64,000 nt of DNA from Nitrososphaerota archaeon (GCA_023379805.1 JAMCPI010000003.1:103226-167225); one strand, 5' to 3'; positions 36,771 through 46,003 are shown, counted from the first letter of the stretch. Made by a program: numbers and translations. The notes: generated by a model from the sequence alone, not told the origin.

Positions 36771-37772
36771 ATGCTCCAGATTAACACGACCGCAGTGGCA
36801 TTTCTTTCCTTTGCAATTCCATTTATTGCAACGCTCTTGATTACCCCTCTTCTAATCAAAACCTTAACTAAACGCGGCGTACTCGTCCAAGACTATCACA
36901 AAGCGAACAAACCATTAGTTCCTAAACCGGGTGGCCCAGCTATCATCGTATCTCTCATTCTCGGTGAAGCGGTGGTTTACGTCGCAACTGGGAGCACAGG
37001 CGCTTTGGCTCTGCTTCTAGTAACCGGAATCGCAGGCGCAATCGGTCTCATCGACGATATTTTCACGTTAAGCGGGGCTTTGAAGCCTGCGCTTCTCATC
37101 ATAGGGTCGCTTCCAATTCTTCTTCTAGACACTTACAGCTTCCACCCAGAGTTTCCGCTCTTCGGAGCGGTAAGACTCTCAATTATCTACCCACTCATAC
37201 TATTGATCGCTATCCCAATTACTTCGAACACCGTTAATACAATTGATGTTCTAAACGGAGTGGTCAGCGGCTTCATAGTAATCATCTCCATACCTCTGAT
37301 ATTCGCTATGCTTCTCAAAGGCGAGACCACGATTGCCTTAGCTACGCTACCGATTATCGCCACATCCCTCGCCTTCTACGTCTTCCACCGCTTCCCCTCC
37401 AGGATATTTCCAGGCGACTCGGGTAGCCTCACTCTCGGAGCCCTTTACGGCGGCTTAGCGGTCGTCGGAGGCGTCGAAGTAGTAGGAATAGTTGCTTTGC
37501 TCCCAGCGATACTAAACTCGTTCTTCTTCCTATCAAGCGTCAGACGGTTTGTGGAGCACCGAAAGATCAAGCAGCGTCCGACAAAGCTCCTCGAAGGGGA
37601 AAGGCTAGCTGCTTCGAGAAACGGTGCAGCTCCGGTGACTTTGGTACGAATGCTTCTCGCCGATGGGCCGTTGACGGAGCGACAGGTCGCCCGAGAAATC
37701 TTTAAGCTAGCCGCCTTCTCCTCGCTACTAGCCGTTATCACAGCTATTCTAACTTGGGGTATACCGCATTGA
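36771..37772 (+). CDS. UDP-GlcNAc:polyprenyl-phosphate GlcNAc-1-P transferase (GPT/AglH-like)
   Basis: Initiates lipid-linked glycan assembly by moving GlcNAc-1-P to dolichyl phosphate. A polytopic 333-aa protein with about nine or ten helices and the family's catalytic signatures: LIDDIF (Mg-binding Asp pair), NTIDVLNG and IFPGDSGSLTLGALYGG. A hydrophilic stretch with HRKIKQRPT in the late cytosolic loop is as expected. It opens a nucleotide-sugar block and fits the first step of archaeal N-glycosylation. Confidence 0.9.
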   Translation: MLQINTTAVAFLSFAIPFIATLLITPLLIKTLTKRGVLVQDYHKANKPLVPKPGGPAIIVSLILGEAVVYVATGSTGALALLLVTGIAGAIGLIDDIFTLSGALKPALLIIGSLPILLLDTYSFHPEFPLFGAVRLSIIYPLILLIAIPITSNTVNTIDVLNGVVSGFIVIISIPLIFAMLLKGETTIALATLPIIATSLAFYVFHRFPSRIFPGDSGSLTLGALYGGLAVVGGVEVVGIVALLPAILNSFFFLSSVRRFVEHRKIKQRPTKLLEGERLAASRNGAAPVTLVRMLLADGPLTERQVAREIFKLAAFSSLLAVITAILTWGIPH

Positions 37773-38023
37773 GCCTACGAATTTTTCCGTTAATGGTGCT
37801 GATCACTGCAACATGGCTACTGATATTCATCGGCTCCTACGTGATATTCAAAATCATTGTACCGCTTCCTGACATCTATCCAAGCTTCTTAGGCAGAATC
37901 TTGACTGAGATAATCAAAGTTGGATTATCTGGAGTAATGACCTTCCTATGGCTCTACGCGATGTGGAAGATCCGTAACTTCTATGTTCGAAGACGACTTC
38001 TCTCACGAGGCGAAGACGAGTAA
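37769..38023 (+). CDS. small two-helix membrane protein coupled to GPT
   Basis: An 84-aa protein, MSLRIFPLMVLITATWLL..., with two predicted helices and a basic C-terminus. I place the start at TTG 37769, which overlaps the GPT stop as TTGA, a coupling form also used by trkH and hisI here; a TTG five codons earlier is possible. Unknown family; by context an accessory subunit of the polyprenyl-phosphate transferase. Confidence 0.6.
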   Translation: MSLRIFPLMVLITATWLLIFIGSYVIFKIIVPLPDIYPSFLGRILTEIIKVGLSGVMTFLWLYAMWKIRNFYVRRRLLSRGEDE

Positions 38024-38076
38024 ATCAACTTCAAACGGGATATGCTCAGTTAGCTTGTAGGTAGTTTTCCTGCCTG

Positions 38077-38577
38077 CTACTCTAAGTGTTTTTCCCACTC
38101 ACTCTTCTTCCTGTCGTACTCTGCTCGGTTGTAGGCTGGTTTGGCGGGAACTCCCATTACCACTGTCTCTGGAGGTACGTCTTTCGTTACTACAGAACCC
38201 ATTGCAACCACTGCTCTTCTCCCTATCTTCACGCCGCTAACAATCACGGATCTGGCGCCTATCACAGCTTCATCCTCAATCGTTACCCCTTCAAGCCTGC
38301 TGCTCATTGGGTATCTGTCGTTGGTTAAAACCGCCGCAGGGCCGATGAAGACGTTTCTGCCGATAACAGACAACGGCGGGATATACGCCATACCAGCTAT
38401 GCGGGTGCCGCTTCCGACAACTGTCTTGTAGTCAACATGAGCGAGTGAACCGATAGAAACATTGTCGCCGATCTCAGCGCCATCACCAACATAGGCGAAG
38501 TGCCAGATTTTCACATCTCTACCGAGCTTCACGTTCTTCCCTAAATGGTAAAATATTCCGTCCTTCTCTTGAGGCAT
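38077..38577 (-). CDS. left-handed beta-helix N-acetyltransferase (WbpD/WlbB-like)
   Basis: A 166-aa hexapeptide-repeat acyltransferase; IG/V-x4 turns run through the whole protein (VGDGAEIGDNVSIGSLAHV, IGRNVFIGPAAV). The LTNDRYP segment and the GVKIGRRAVVAMGSVVTKDVPP coil are typical of sugar 3-N-acetyltransferases that make UDP-2,3-diacetamido-uronic acids. It sits with a Gfo/Idh oxidoreductase and a nucleotide-sugar dehydrogenase, matching WbpA/B/D. The aminotransferase (WbpE) is not in the window. Confidence 0.85.
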   Translation of the reverse strand: MPQEKDGIFYHLGKNVKLGRDVKIWHFAYVGDGAEIGDNVSIGSLAHVDYKTVVGSGTRIAGMAYIPPLSVIGRNVFIGPAAVLTNDRYPMSSRLEGVTIEDEAVIGARSVIVSGVKIGRRAVVAMGSVVTKDVPPETVVMGVPAKPAYNRAEYDRKKSEWEKHLE

Positions 38578-38628
38578 AACTGACTACTAGATGCAGCGTT
38601 ATTTTAATGCTACCGCTGCTTTTCGCCG

Positions 38629-39564
38629 CTAAATGTCTAGGTAGATTGGGGCGCCTGATTGACTGGAAACCAGTGCGGCCTCAGCGATCTTTGTTGTGTT
38701 CACCGCATCTTGACCTGTTACGAGCGGCTGCCGATCCTTTTCTATGCATTCGATGAAGCTCTGGAGCTCTCTCTTCAACGGTTCCTGCACATCATATCTT
38801 GGGCTCCTTGAGCCGGCTACATCATCAATCACGATGCTTTGAGACACGAAGTCGACTGTTGCGACGCCGCCTGTACAAACAGTTACGAGTTGCCGCATAC
38901 GTTTCGGAGTCACCCAGTTAGATGTTATGAAGGCTGTCTTCTGCTTGTCGAAACCGAGGATTATGGTCGCGAAATCCTCATGGTTGCTCAGAACCTGCCC
39001 GGTTCTAGCAAACACCATCTTAGGCTCAGACTCGAAGACCCAGCGCGCAGTATCAATATCGTGAACAGATGTGTCCAGTACGATGCCGACATCCTGGATT
39101 CTTCCAGACCACTTGTTCTCTCGATGAAACTCCAGTAAAAGAGGCTCACCGATAGAGCCACCTCTCAACACATTTTTCAGCTCGGTAACAGCCGGGTTGA
39201 ACCGCTCAATATATCCTGAGGTTAACTTTACTTTATGCCTAGCAGCCAGCGCAACTAGCTTTTCGCCTTCGCTGGACGAGGCTGTTAACGGTTTTTCGAC
39301 AAAGGTGTTTACTCCTTTACTGATGGTTTTTTCGGCAACCGAGAAATGAGTTGACGTAGGGGTGCAGATCTCGACCCCGTCGAGTCGTTCACTGTTGAGA
39401 AGCTCGTCAGGCGAGTTGTAGCCTTTCACCCCGTACTTCTTCTCATACTCATCAACTCTCGCCTGATCGACATCGCAGAATGCGACGAGAGATCCAATCT
39501 CATAGAGGACGCGTAGATGATTCTTACCCCAACCGCCGGTTCCAATTACCGCCATTCTTGCCAT
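38629..39564 (-). CDS. Gfo/Idh/MocA oxidoreductase (WbpB/WlbA-like)
   Basis: A 311-aa NAD(P)-dependent sugar oxidoreductase. N-terminal Rossmann MAVIGTGGWGKNHLRVL, CTPTSTH loop and the hallmark EKP (FVEKPLTAS); the C-terminal domain has the ERFNPA and HDIDTARWV segments with the catalytic His. In Wbp pathways this enzyme oxidises UDP-GlcNAcA at C3. The neighbours (acetyltransferase and dehydrogenase) support that role; substrate is inference. Confidence 0.87.
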   Translation of the reverse strand: MARMAVIGTGGWGKNHLRVLYEIGSLVAFCDVDQARVDEYEKKYGVKGYNSPDELLNSERLDGVEICTPTSTHFSVAEKTISKGVNTFVEKPLTASSSEGEKLVALAARHKVKLTSGYIERFNPAVTELKNVLRGGSIGEPLLLEFHRENKWSGRIQDVGIVLDTSVHDIDTARWVFESEPKMVFARTGQVLSNHEDFATIILGFDKQKTAFITSNWVTPKRMRQLVTVCTGGVATVDFVSQSIVIDDVAGSRSPRYDVQEPLKRELQSFIECIEKDRQPLVTGQDAVNTTKIAEAALVSSQSGAPIYLDI

Positions 39565-39572
39565 TCAATTCT

Positions 39573-40775
39573 TCACCCGTATCTATCGATGAACAGATCT
39601 GCCTTCAAGACTATGGTGTCAGTCTGCTTGTCTTTAAGGTTAAACGACTTCGCTGCGTACTCTTGATCCTGCTCAGAGCAGATCACCACCAGATCAATCT
39701 TGTTAACGTCAGTCATCATTCTAGTGTAACCTCCGCTTGAGGACTGGCCGCCTTCGCTCCCGTTAAGAAAGTTCACGTCACCAATATAGTCACGCAGCCT
39801 ATCCGCAATCCCTTCAAGCGCAGCCAGTCTCTCACCCCTCATCTCATACCGATCGACCGCCCAAGCTAGTGTCACCTTGGTTCTGCTAGCCTTCAAATCC
39901 TTCTCACGCATCACCTGCCGGATCTCGTCAACCAAGTATTTCGCATAGCCTTCAACACTCTTGAAAACACCGGATGCGAGGTACAACGCCGGATCACCTG
40001 TATCTAGCGTCCCTAAAGCAAACCGGAGATCAAAGAGGTTCTCCATCACCTGATCAATGTAAACATCTTTGTACTGCAACGCCTTCTTCATCTTCGACCG
40101 TTCACTTCTATCCTCAACCTTTTTGCAGACCTCTAGGTCGAGCGCAACTGGTAGACAGCCTACCAGCACCTCCCGGAAACAGATGAGCTCCGCCGCATCG
40201 TATCCAGTGGCTTGAGGCGCCTTTATCCCCGCCTGCTTAAAGATGTCAAGCAGCTTCTTGTCTACCTTACCTTCGACTCCCAACACATGAGGTGTCTTGG
40301 TTCTAGGTCTCAGAGGCGCGTAAACGTAGCGAAAATCTTCATCTGGATTAAGCCCACTCATCTTCTCAACCATCGAGATGTTTCCCCGGCTCTCCTTGAA
40401 ACCGACTGGGAGACAGAAAATGACAGTCGAACCCTTAGCTATGCTCTTAGCGGTGTCCCGGAACCTCATAGACATCTCCGCCTTAGCCTCCTGATCTCTG
40501 CGCCTAATCTTCGGCGTGAAGAAGACGTACTTTGCCCTGTGGATCGCCGAGTCCATCGGCTCCAGACTCACAAGCGTCTCACCCTCAAGCAAACTGCCAA
40601 CAGAACTATACGCAGCGACAATCTCCGGTGTAAGCCTCATACCCATCTGAAGATTCTCATCAACAATAATCGTCTCAACACCGCTCTGAACCAGACCAGA
40701 CGCTATACTGTACCCTTCCGTGCTAAGGCCTACAACCGTGGCTAGTTCAGATTCGCCACCGGAAACCGAAATAAT
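39573..40775 (-). CDS. nucleotide-sugar 6-dehydrogenase-like protein without a canonical start codon
   Basis: Resembles the UDP-glucose/UDP-GlcNAc dehydrogenase family (UgdH/WbpA). The first in-frame ATG is at 40646, but the frame upstream to about 40775 encodes a convincing NAD-binding start: TVVGLSTEGYSIASGLVQSG then ETIIVDEN. Between the upstream in-frame stop and 40646 there is no ATG, GTG or TTG; ATT-ATT at 40775-40770, just after GAGGGG, is a possible non-standard start. The G-x-S-x-x-G loop also departs from the usual GxGxxG. Central and C-terminal domains follow (YDAAELICF). Adjacent to WbpB- and WbpD-like genes. Confidence 0.7.
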   Translation of the reverse strand: MISVSGGESELATVVGLSTEGYSIASGLVQSGVETIIVDENLQMGMRLTPEIVAAYSSVGSLLEGETLVSLEPMDSAIHRAKYVFFTPKIRRRDQEAKAEMSMRFRDTAKSIAKGSTVIFCLPVGFKESRGNISMVEKMSGLNPDEDFRYVYAPLRPRTKTPHVLGVEGKVDKKLLDIFKQAGIKAPQATGYDAAELICFREVLVGCLPVALDLEVCKKVEDRSERSKMKKALQYKDVYIDQVMENLFDLRFALGTLDTGDPALYLASGVFKSVEGYAKYLVDEIRQVMREKDLKASRTKVTLAWAVDRYEMRGERLAALEGIADRLRDYIGDVNFLNGSEGGQSSSGGYTRMMTDVNKIDLVVICSEQDQEYAAKSFNLKDKQTDTIVLKADLFIDRYG

Positions 40776-41445
40776 CCCCTCGACGAAACATTCAGAACAG
40801 AGGGGTAGAAAACACTTTCCTTACCAAATCCAATCTCTGACAACACCTGCATACCTTTTCCCTTCCAACCATCACCTAACCATATCAACCCAGTAATTTC
40901 GACCAATGCGACCCACCTCACTCACTAACCCCAACCTAACGATGCCCGCGCTTAACCAGCCCTGCATAAACACAATCGGCGCATTACAATAATCGATACA
41001 TCAACTAACAGCACATACAACCCTAACACAAAATCACGTCAAATCACTGGGATGTAGTCTTGCAAGCCGGCATTACGCATCCTTGCATCTCTTGCAGCAT
41101 AACGTACTCTACTGGAAGCAGATCTATTAGAATAACAACAGCTTCTCTAAGCACTTCTCATCGCTTTTTAAACCTCCCCCCCTCGGACTATGGCAGCACT
41201 GGTGCCGGCGCACCAAGGCGTACTAGTTTAACCAAACAACATTACAAGTAACCAATCCTCTACACAGCAGAGCGTAATAACGCTACTCGAACCGTAACAT
41301 TGTCTTACATCCAAATATTCAGGGCGTACAATGGAGTAGAGCAGTATAGAACGGCTCCATCAACTTCTAACTTGTTCTTTTCCTACTCATCAACTATGAT
41401 TGGATAGCATAATCCGCACGTTTAGCATAAAGAATTAAAGGGTAA
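40776..41445. other. 670-bp gap without recognisable gene
   Basis: Rich in C/A on the plus strand. Only short unconvincing frames occur (for example 41060-41251). A small TGGTGC/GCACCA hairpin lies near 41200. An AT-rich stretch near 41425-41440 probably contains the promoter of the next gene. Confidence 0.5.
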
Positions 41446-42537
41446 GTGAGAACGGCTTCAAGACCGCCGTTGAAGATCTGGGTCGATATGTTGACTCCTA
41501 AACAGATTCTCTTCTTCACACCATTGATTCAGCATCTTGAGCATCAAGGTCATGATGTTATCGCCACATCGAGACGCTACCGGGAGGTGGATCTCCTCTC
41601 CGCGAAGAAGGGTTTGAAGATTAGATTTGCAGGTCGACACGGTGGGGCTTCGCTTCAGGAGAAGCTCAAGGCAAGCTGCGAGAGAACTGCGGAGCTAGCA
41701 AATATGGTTGGAAACTTAGATATTGCCTGCGCTGTCTCCTTCTCCTCTCCTGAATGCGCCAGAGCTGCTTTTGGTCTCGGCGTAAAACATGTGTGCATAA
41801 GCGATTCTCCGCATGCAGAAAAAGTTTCTAGACTCTCGATTCCTCTTTCAGATCTCCTGCTAACTCCATGGATAATCCCTTACTCAGCGTGGAGCCGCTA
41901 CGGTATACCACAAGAACAAATAATCAGGTACCGGGCGCTTGACCCAGCTGTATGGCTGAAACGGCGGCAGAACAATATTGTGCACAAAGAAGATTTCGGG
42001 CTCAACTCATCTAAGAAAACGATTACACTGCGTCTAGAAGAAATTCAAGCCGCCTATCTGCTCTCCTCAGATAACTCCTTCTCTAAGCGACTACTGGAAT
42101 CGCTTCTGCAGGAGTTTAGTGACTGTGAAGTCTTTGTGCTGGGAAGATATCAACCACAAATCGAGGCATTCAAGCAAGCATACGGCTCAAAGGCTAAGAT
42201 CGCAGAAGATATTGTAGAAGGAGTAAATCTAATCTCAGTCTCGGATGTCTTCATAGGTCTAGGTGGAACAATGACAAGCGAAGCAGCGCTTCTCGGAGTA
42301 CCTGCAATATCACTCTTCCAAGGCGGCTCACTATACACTGAAGAGTACCTCATCAAGGAAGGGCTGCTTGTAAGACCTGGAAGCATCGAGGAGACCGTTA
42401 AAACAGTTAGAACCTTTCTGCAGGATCATGACAGACTCCGCAACCTGCAGAAGAAGGCGCGAGCCGTGCTTAACAGCATGGAAGACCCTGTTGCAGTGAT
42501 TGCGGAAGCCGTCGAGAAAAATACTCGATCACAGTAA
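41446..42537 (+). CDS. DUF354-family protein, putative GT-B glycosyltransferase
   Basis: A 363-aa archaeal protein of the DUF354 type. It opens IWVDMLTPKQILFFTPLI with a His-rich HLEHQGHDV segment and has a GT-B-like C-terminal half with VSDVFIGLGGTMTSEAALLGVPAIS, similar to the nucleotide-sugar-binding part of GT28/epimerase-like folds. GTG start. Found beside surface-glycan genes, so a transferase role is likely but unproven. Confidence 0.8.
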   Translation: MRTASRPPLKIWVDMLTPKQILFFTPLIQHLEHQGHDVIATSRRYREVDLLSAKKGLKIRFAGRHGGASLQEKLKASCERTAELANMVGNLDIACAVSFSSPECARAAFGLGVKHVCISDSPHAEKVSRLSIPLSDLLLTPWIIPYSAWSRYGIPQEQIIRYRALDPAVWLKRRQNNIVHKEDFGLNSSKKTITLRLEEIQAAYLLSSDNSFSKRLLESLLQEFSDCEVFVLGRYQPQIEAFKQAYGSKAKIAEDIVEGVNLISVSDVFIGLGGTMTSEAALLGVPAISLFQGGSLYTEEYLIKEGLLVRPGSIEETVKTVRTFLQDHDRLRNLQKKARAVLNSMEDPVAVIAEAVEKNTRSQ

Positions 42538-42544
42538 CCAAGCA

Positions 42545-42885
42545 CGCTCCTCCGGCAAAACCATTAATCTTCAGTGCGCCGCATCTCTGCCAGATCGATT
42601 TATGACCTTTCCATACAACACCACCAGTCGCAACCACAATAATCTCCTTTGAGATGTAGTCTAAAGCCTGAAGCTAATCAAGGCAGAGGGCACCGTGTCA
42701 TCCTCATCCTTCACAGGCACGATAATCGAAACCTTCGGCCAACTAGTTGCCTCCGCGTTCTTTGGGAGAGAAGGAAACGCCTTGAACATATGGAGCGCGA
42801 GAAGCGAGACTAACGCTACTATCACAGTATACGTCTGCAGAACTATCTCTAAGTAAGGAGCCGACGGAGTCGCCCTCCAGCTCGA
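42545..42885 (-). pseudogene. decayed family-2 glycosyltransferase
   Basis: Minus-strand translation from 42885 gives a hydrophobic helix (YTVIVALVSLLALHMF) followed by PKVSIIVPVKDEDDTVPSAL, the N-terminal signature of a membrane GT2 enzyme, and ends at a stop at 42663-42661. In a second frame the sequence continues as QALDYISKEIIVVATGG, again GT2-like, then degenerates toward 42545. So a frameshift and an internal deletion have removed the catalytic domain. It lies right after the aldo/keto reductase on the same strand, convergent with the DUF354 gene. Confidence 0.65.
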
Positions 42886-42889
42886 CTAT

Positions 42890-43870
42890 CTAACCCCGTG
42901 AAACTAGGCGTGGAAGCATCCACAGATAACTCCTAAATCTCTCCTTCTTGAAGTGGCTGAACGCATCGTCAATTCTGCCAATTTCTTCTTGCGTAAGTTT
43001 CCAACCTATCGCTCCAGCATTTTGCTCCACGTGACTCTTACGCTTCACGCCAACAATCGGGATCACATTCTCATCCTTTAGAAGCCAGTTAAGCGCAACC
43101 TCGGACACAGTCTTTCCTCGCTCTGATGCGACGCTGCGCATAGTCTGCAAAAGCGGCTCTAGCCTTCTATGATTCTCGGGAGAAAACAAGATGTTCATCA
43201 ACTGGATACTGCTGCTCGCGCTTCTTTCCGCAAGTACACCTTGAGCTAAAGGGCTGTAAGCTAAGATGCTGATACTGTTCTCCTTTGAATATTGGAGCAG
43301 ACCATCATCGACAATCTTTCTCTCTATAAGACTGTACTTAACTTGATTCGAGACTATTTCGCTTGATTGAGCCGCCTCCTGCGCCTGCTTCAACCTTTTT
43401 ACGCTGAAGTTGCTTACACCGATGTACCGTACCTTCCCGTCATGAACAAGCTTCTCCATTGCTCTAATTGTGCTTCTAATAGGTATCAATGGATTAGGAA
43501 AATGAATTTGGTAAAGATCTATTTCGGATACACCAAGCCTTGCTAAGCTTCTATCCGCTGCTTTGACAACGCTCTCATACCGAAGATGCCACGGCGCAAC
43601 CTTAGTGGCTATTACCACCTCGTTTCGTCGTCTTCGAATGGCTTCGCCCAAAATCCTCTCAGAGGCGCCCTGACCATAAATCTCAGCCGTATCCATAAAG
43701 TTGACGCCTAAATCTAGCGCGCGGCTCACAGCTTCTATCGCATCATCCTTGTAGTAGCCTTTGCCCCAACCCCATTCTTTGCTTCCCAACTGCCAAGTTC
43801 CTAAGCAAATTTTGGAAACTTTAAGATCACTCTTACCTAGCTTAACATACTCCAAGCTACTTCTCACCAC
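42890..43870 (-). CDS. aldo/keto reductase
   Basis: A 326-aa NADPH-dependent TIM-barrel reductase. The catalytic tetrad is visible: Asp in FMDTAEIYG, the Tyr of the same segment, Lys in VIATKVAPW and His in YQIHFPNP. The cofactor-phosphate-binding end is IPIVGVKRKSHVEQN. GTG start. Reduces aldehydes or ketones; substrate unknown. Stands between the decayed GT2 and an ArsR-like regulator. Confidence 0.92.
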   Translation of the reverse strand: MVRSSLEYVKLGKSDLKVSKICLGTWQLGSKEWGWGKGYYKDDAIEAVSRALDLGVNFMDTAEIYGQGASERILGEAIRRRRNEVVIATKVAPWHLRYESVVKAADRSLARLGVSEIDLYQIHFPNPLIPIRSTIRAMEKLVHDGKVRYIGVSNFSVKRLKQAQEAAQSSEIVSNQVKYSLIERKIVDDGLLQYSKENSISILAYSPLAQGVLAERSASSSIQLMNILFSPENHRRLEPLLQTMRSVASERGKTVSEVALNWLLKDENVIPIVGVKRKSHVEQNAGAIGWKLTQEEIGRIDDAFSHFKKERFRSYLWMLPRLVSRG

Positions 43871-44062
43871 CTCAACCTATACCACAGCAAGTTGATGATA
43901 AATTCTTCTGATACATCAAAACAAGGCAGATCAAGCCTCCAATATCAACAACCTGTCTAGGTTCCCGGAATTATATCTATAAAACATCTGTTTACAGTAC
44001 CGTCAAAACTGGTATTGGATAAATAACGCATTTTATTCAATCTATATACATCTATAAATTGC

Positions 44063-44071
44063 TTATAAAAA
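44063..44071 (+). promoter_or_regulatory. TATA box for the ArsR/V4R-like regulator
   Basis: TTATAAAAA lies about 37-45 bases upstream of the ATG at 44108, with an AGGAG ribosome-binding motif between. Confidence 0.5.
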
Positions 44072-44107
44072 ACCCCTATAAGGAGCCAGTAACAAGATAA
44101 GCTCACG

Positions 44108-44806
44108 ATGGAAACTCAAACTATGGTTGGGAAAGCTATGGGCAACTCCCTCAGGCTCCAGATTCTAGAGGAGCTTGTAAAGGGCCCACGCACGCTTGAA
44201 GATCTCTCTAACTGCACCAAGCTAAAATCAGAATCAATTCTTCACCACATTAGAATACTACAGCAGGTAGGACTTGTTGAGGAGTTCGAGCCTATTAGAA
44301 AAGGAGGACCAGGAAGACCATACTCAAGATACAAGCTAACTGGCAAAATGGTTACGATACAATATCCACAGCGAAACTATGCGATGCTCTCAGAAATACT
44401 TCTACAACAACTCTCAGAACCAGCCAACAAGAAAGAGGCGAAGAACAAGTTCCACCAGATAGGAATAGCCACTGGAAAGGCGATGGCTAACGAATTCCTA
44501 TCTAAATACGGGGACAAGAAGTGGGATATTGCGAATCTACGCAAATACTACATAGAAGAGTGGGTAAAGGACTTTGGGTTACAGCCAGAAGTAATCTACT
44601 CAGATGAGTCAAAACTGCACTTTCGTCTATATAACTGCCTCTTCCTAGAAATCGCAAGAAAATACCCGACTGAGATATGCGCCATGAGCGAAGGTCTAGT
44701 CGACGGCTTCCTATCCGGAATAAAAATGCCCAACGAATTCACCCAACTCAAATGCTTAGCCTGCGGCGACGACTGCTGCGAATACGTGATCAAAGCGAAA
44801 TCCTAG
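44108..44806 (+). CDS. ArsR-type regulator with C-terminal V4R-like sensor domain
   Basis: A 232-aa protein. Residues 8-75 form a winged helix (RLQILEELVKGPRTLEDLSN, LKSESILHHIRILQQVGLV) with a basic wing GGPGRPYSRY. The rest resembles the V4R/4-vinyl-reductase-like small-molecule-binding domain, ending with a Cys cluster (CLACGDDCCEYVI) that could bind a metal or cluster. Preceded by a TATA box (about 44063) and AGGAG about 25 bases before the ATG. Probably a local transcription regulator; ligand unknown. Confidence 0.8.
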   Translation: METQTMVGKAMGNSLRLQILEELVKGPRTLEDLSNCTKLKSESILHHIRILQQVGLVEEFEPIRKGGPGRPYSRYKLTGKMVTIQYPQRNYAMLSEILLQQLSEPANKKEAKNKFHQIGIATGKAMANEFLSKYGDKKWDIANLRKYYIEEWVKDFGLQPEVIYSDESKLHFRLYNCLFLEIARKYPTEICAMSEGLVDGFLSGIKMPNEFTQLKCLACGDDCCEYVIKAKS

Positions 44807-44913
44807 ATAGACATCTCAGAAGCTGCAAGCAACACATCGCCAAAGTACGCGTGGCGTCACATCCACCGATACGCGGAAACGTTGAAATAACTAGGATACA
44901 TCCTCGATCACAT

Positions 44914-45000
44914 ATGACCGACGAATATGTAGTCAAAGAGTTCAGACGAGCCGCCTCTCTGGTCATGACAAAGGGCCGCCGTCGAATCCGAAGACAATAA
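44914..45000 (+). CDS. possible 28-residue basic peptide
   Basis: ATG to TAA encodes MTDEYVVKEFRRAASLVMTK and then a strongly basic tail (RRRIRRQ). The amino-acid make-up looks protein-like (helical, amphipathic, Arg-rich). It has no homologue I recognise and only weak start signals, so it is offered as a candidate small gene in the gap before TFB. Confidence 0.3.
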   Translation: MTDEYVVKEFRRAASLVMTKGRRRIRRQ

Positions 45001-45052
45001 CCGCTAAACAGATTCTTCTAACATCTAATCACAGTTAACCTACTGATATCTT

Positions 45053-45991
45053 TCAGATATTCAGCGCAGCCTTTAGTCCCTTGTATCTGTTTCTTATGGT
45101 GACTTCTGTTACTCCAGCCGCTTCAGCTACATCCTTCTGAGTCTTATTCTCCCCTTCCAATACACAGGCCACGTATAACGCGGCCGCAGCCAAACCCATA
45201 GGATCTTTACCTGCAGATGTCCGAGTGTCCTCCGCCATCTTCAATATCTTGAAGGCTCTTCTACGAGTCCGCTCCGACAGATCAGCTGTGCTCGCAATCC
45301 TCGCAATACACCGAGTCGGATCAACCACCGGCATCTTAAGATCAAGCTGCCTCAGAAGCAACCGGTAACCTCGAGCCAGATCCTTCTTCGGGATATTACT
45401 CATCTTAGCAATATCCTTCAAAGTTCGAGGAGTAGATGTATCTCGACAAGCCGCGTACAACGCCGCAGAAATCAAGCAGGAGATAGATCTCCCCCTAACC
45501 AAGCCTCGCTCCAAAGCCTTACGGTAAATGTAAGCAGCCTTCTCAATAACCGCATCACTGAGACTCAGCTTATCTGCAAGCCTATCCAACTCACTGAAGG
45601 CCTGTCGCAAATTGCGATCCGCCGGCTCATGAACCTGACTTCGACCATCCCACGTTCGGAGACGCTCAATGGCAGCCTTCATCGACGAGGACAAAGCTCT
45701 ACCAGACGCGTCCCTACCCTCAGCACCAATAACTGTAGCCAGACCCTTATCATGGATCGCGAGCGACGAAGGCGCACCAATCCTGCTCCTATCATCCTTC
45801 TCATCCTTCGAGAAGGCACGCCACTCCGGCCCTACCTCCTCTATCTTCTCCTTAATCACAAAACCACAGTTGCTACAGGCAAGCTCGCCACCAGAGGAGT
45901 CAATAACCATCGGGCCGCGGTTACATCGAGGGCACCTCTCATAATCCTTAGCAATACCGGCCAACCAAGAAGGATCGTGCCTCGAAACCAA
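45053..45991 (-). CDS. tfb: transcription initiation factor B (TFB)
   Basis: General factor that binds TBP-TATA and recruits RNA polymerase. The N-terminal zinc ribbon CPRC...CSNC is followed by the B-reader/linker (EWRAFSKDEKDDRSRIGAP) and two cyclin repeats, the second ending in the helix-turn-helix AAGVTEVTIRNRYKGL. The frame reaches an ATG at 46033, but a TATA box overlaps its first codons, so the real start is downstream; TTG at 45991 is a reasonable choice, and TTG 45964 is another. Confidence 0.93.
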   Translation of the reverse strand: MVSRHDPSWLAGIAKDYERCPRCNRGPMVIDSSGGELACSNCGFVIKEKIEEVGPEWRAFSKDEKDDRSRIGAPSSLAIHDKGLATVIGAEGRDASGRALSSSMKAAIERLRTWDGRSQVHEPADRNLRQAFSELDRLADKLSLSDAVIEKAAYIYRKALERGLVRGRSISCLISAALYAACRDTSTPRTLKDIAKMSNIPKKDLARGYRLLLRQLDLKMPVVDPTRCIARIASTADLSERTRRRAFKILKMAEDTRTSAGKDPMGLAAAALYVACVLEGENKTQKDVAEAAGVTEVTIRNRYKGLKAALNI

Positions 45992-46003
45992 ACTCAACAC
46001 CAC

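Noticed and set aside
40212..40745. 177-codon plus-strand frame
   Set aside because: It lies wholly opposite the nucleotide-sugar dehydrogenase, whose sequence has family motifs; the plus-strand product has none.
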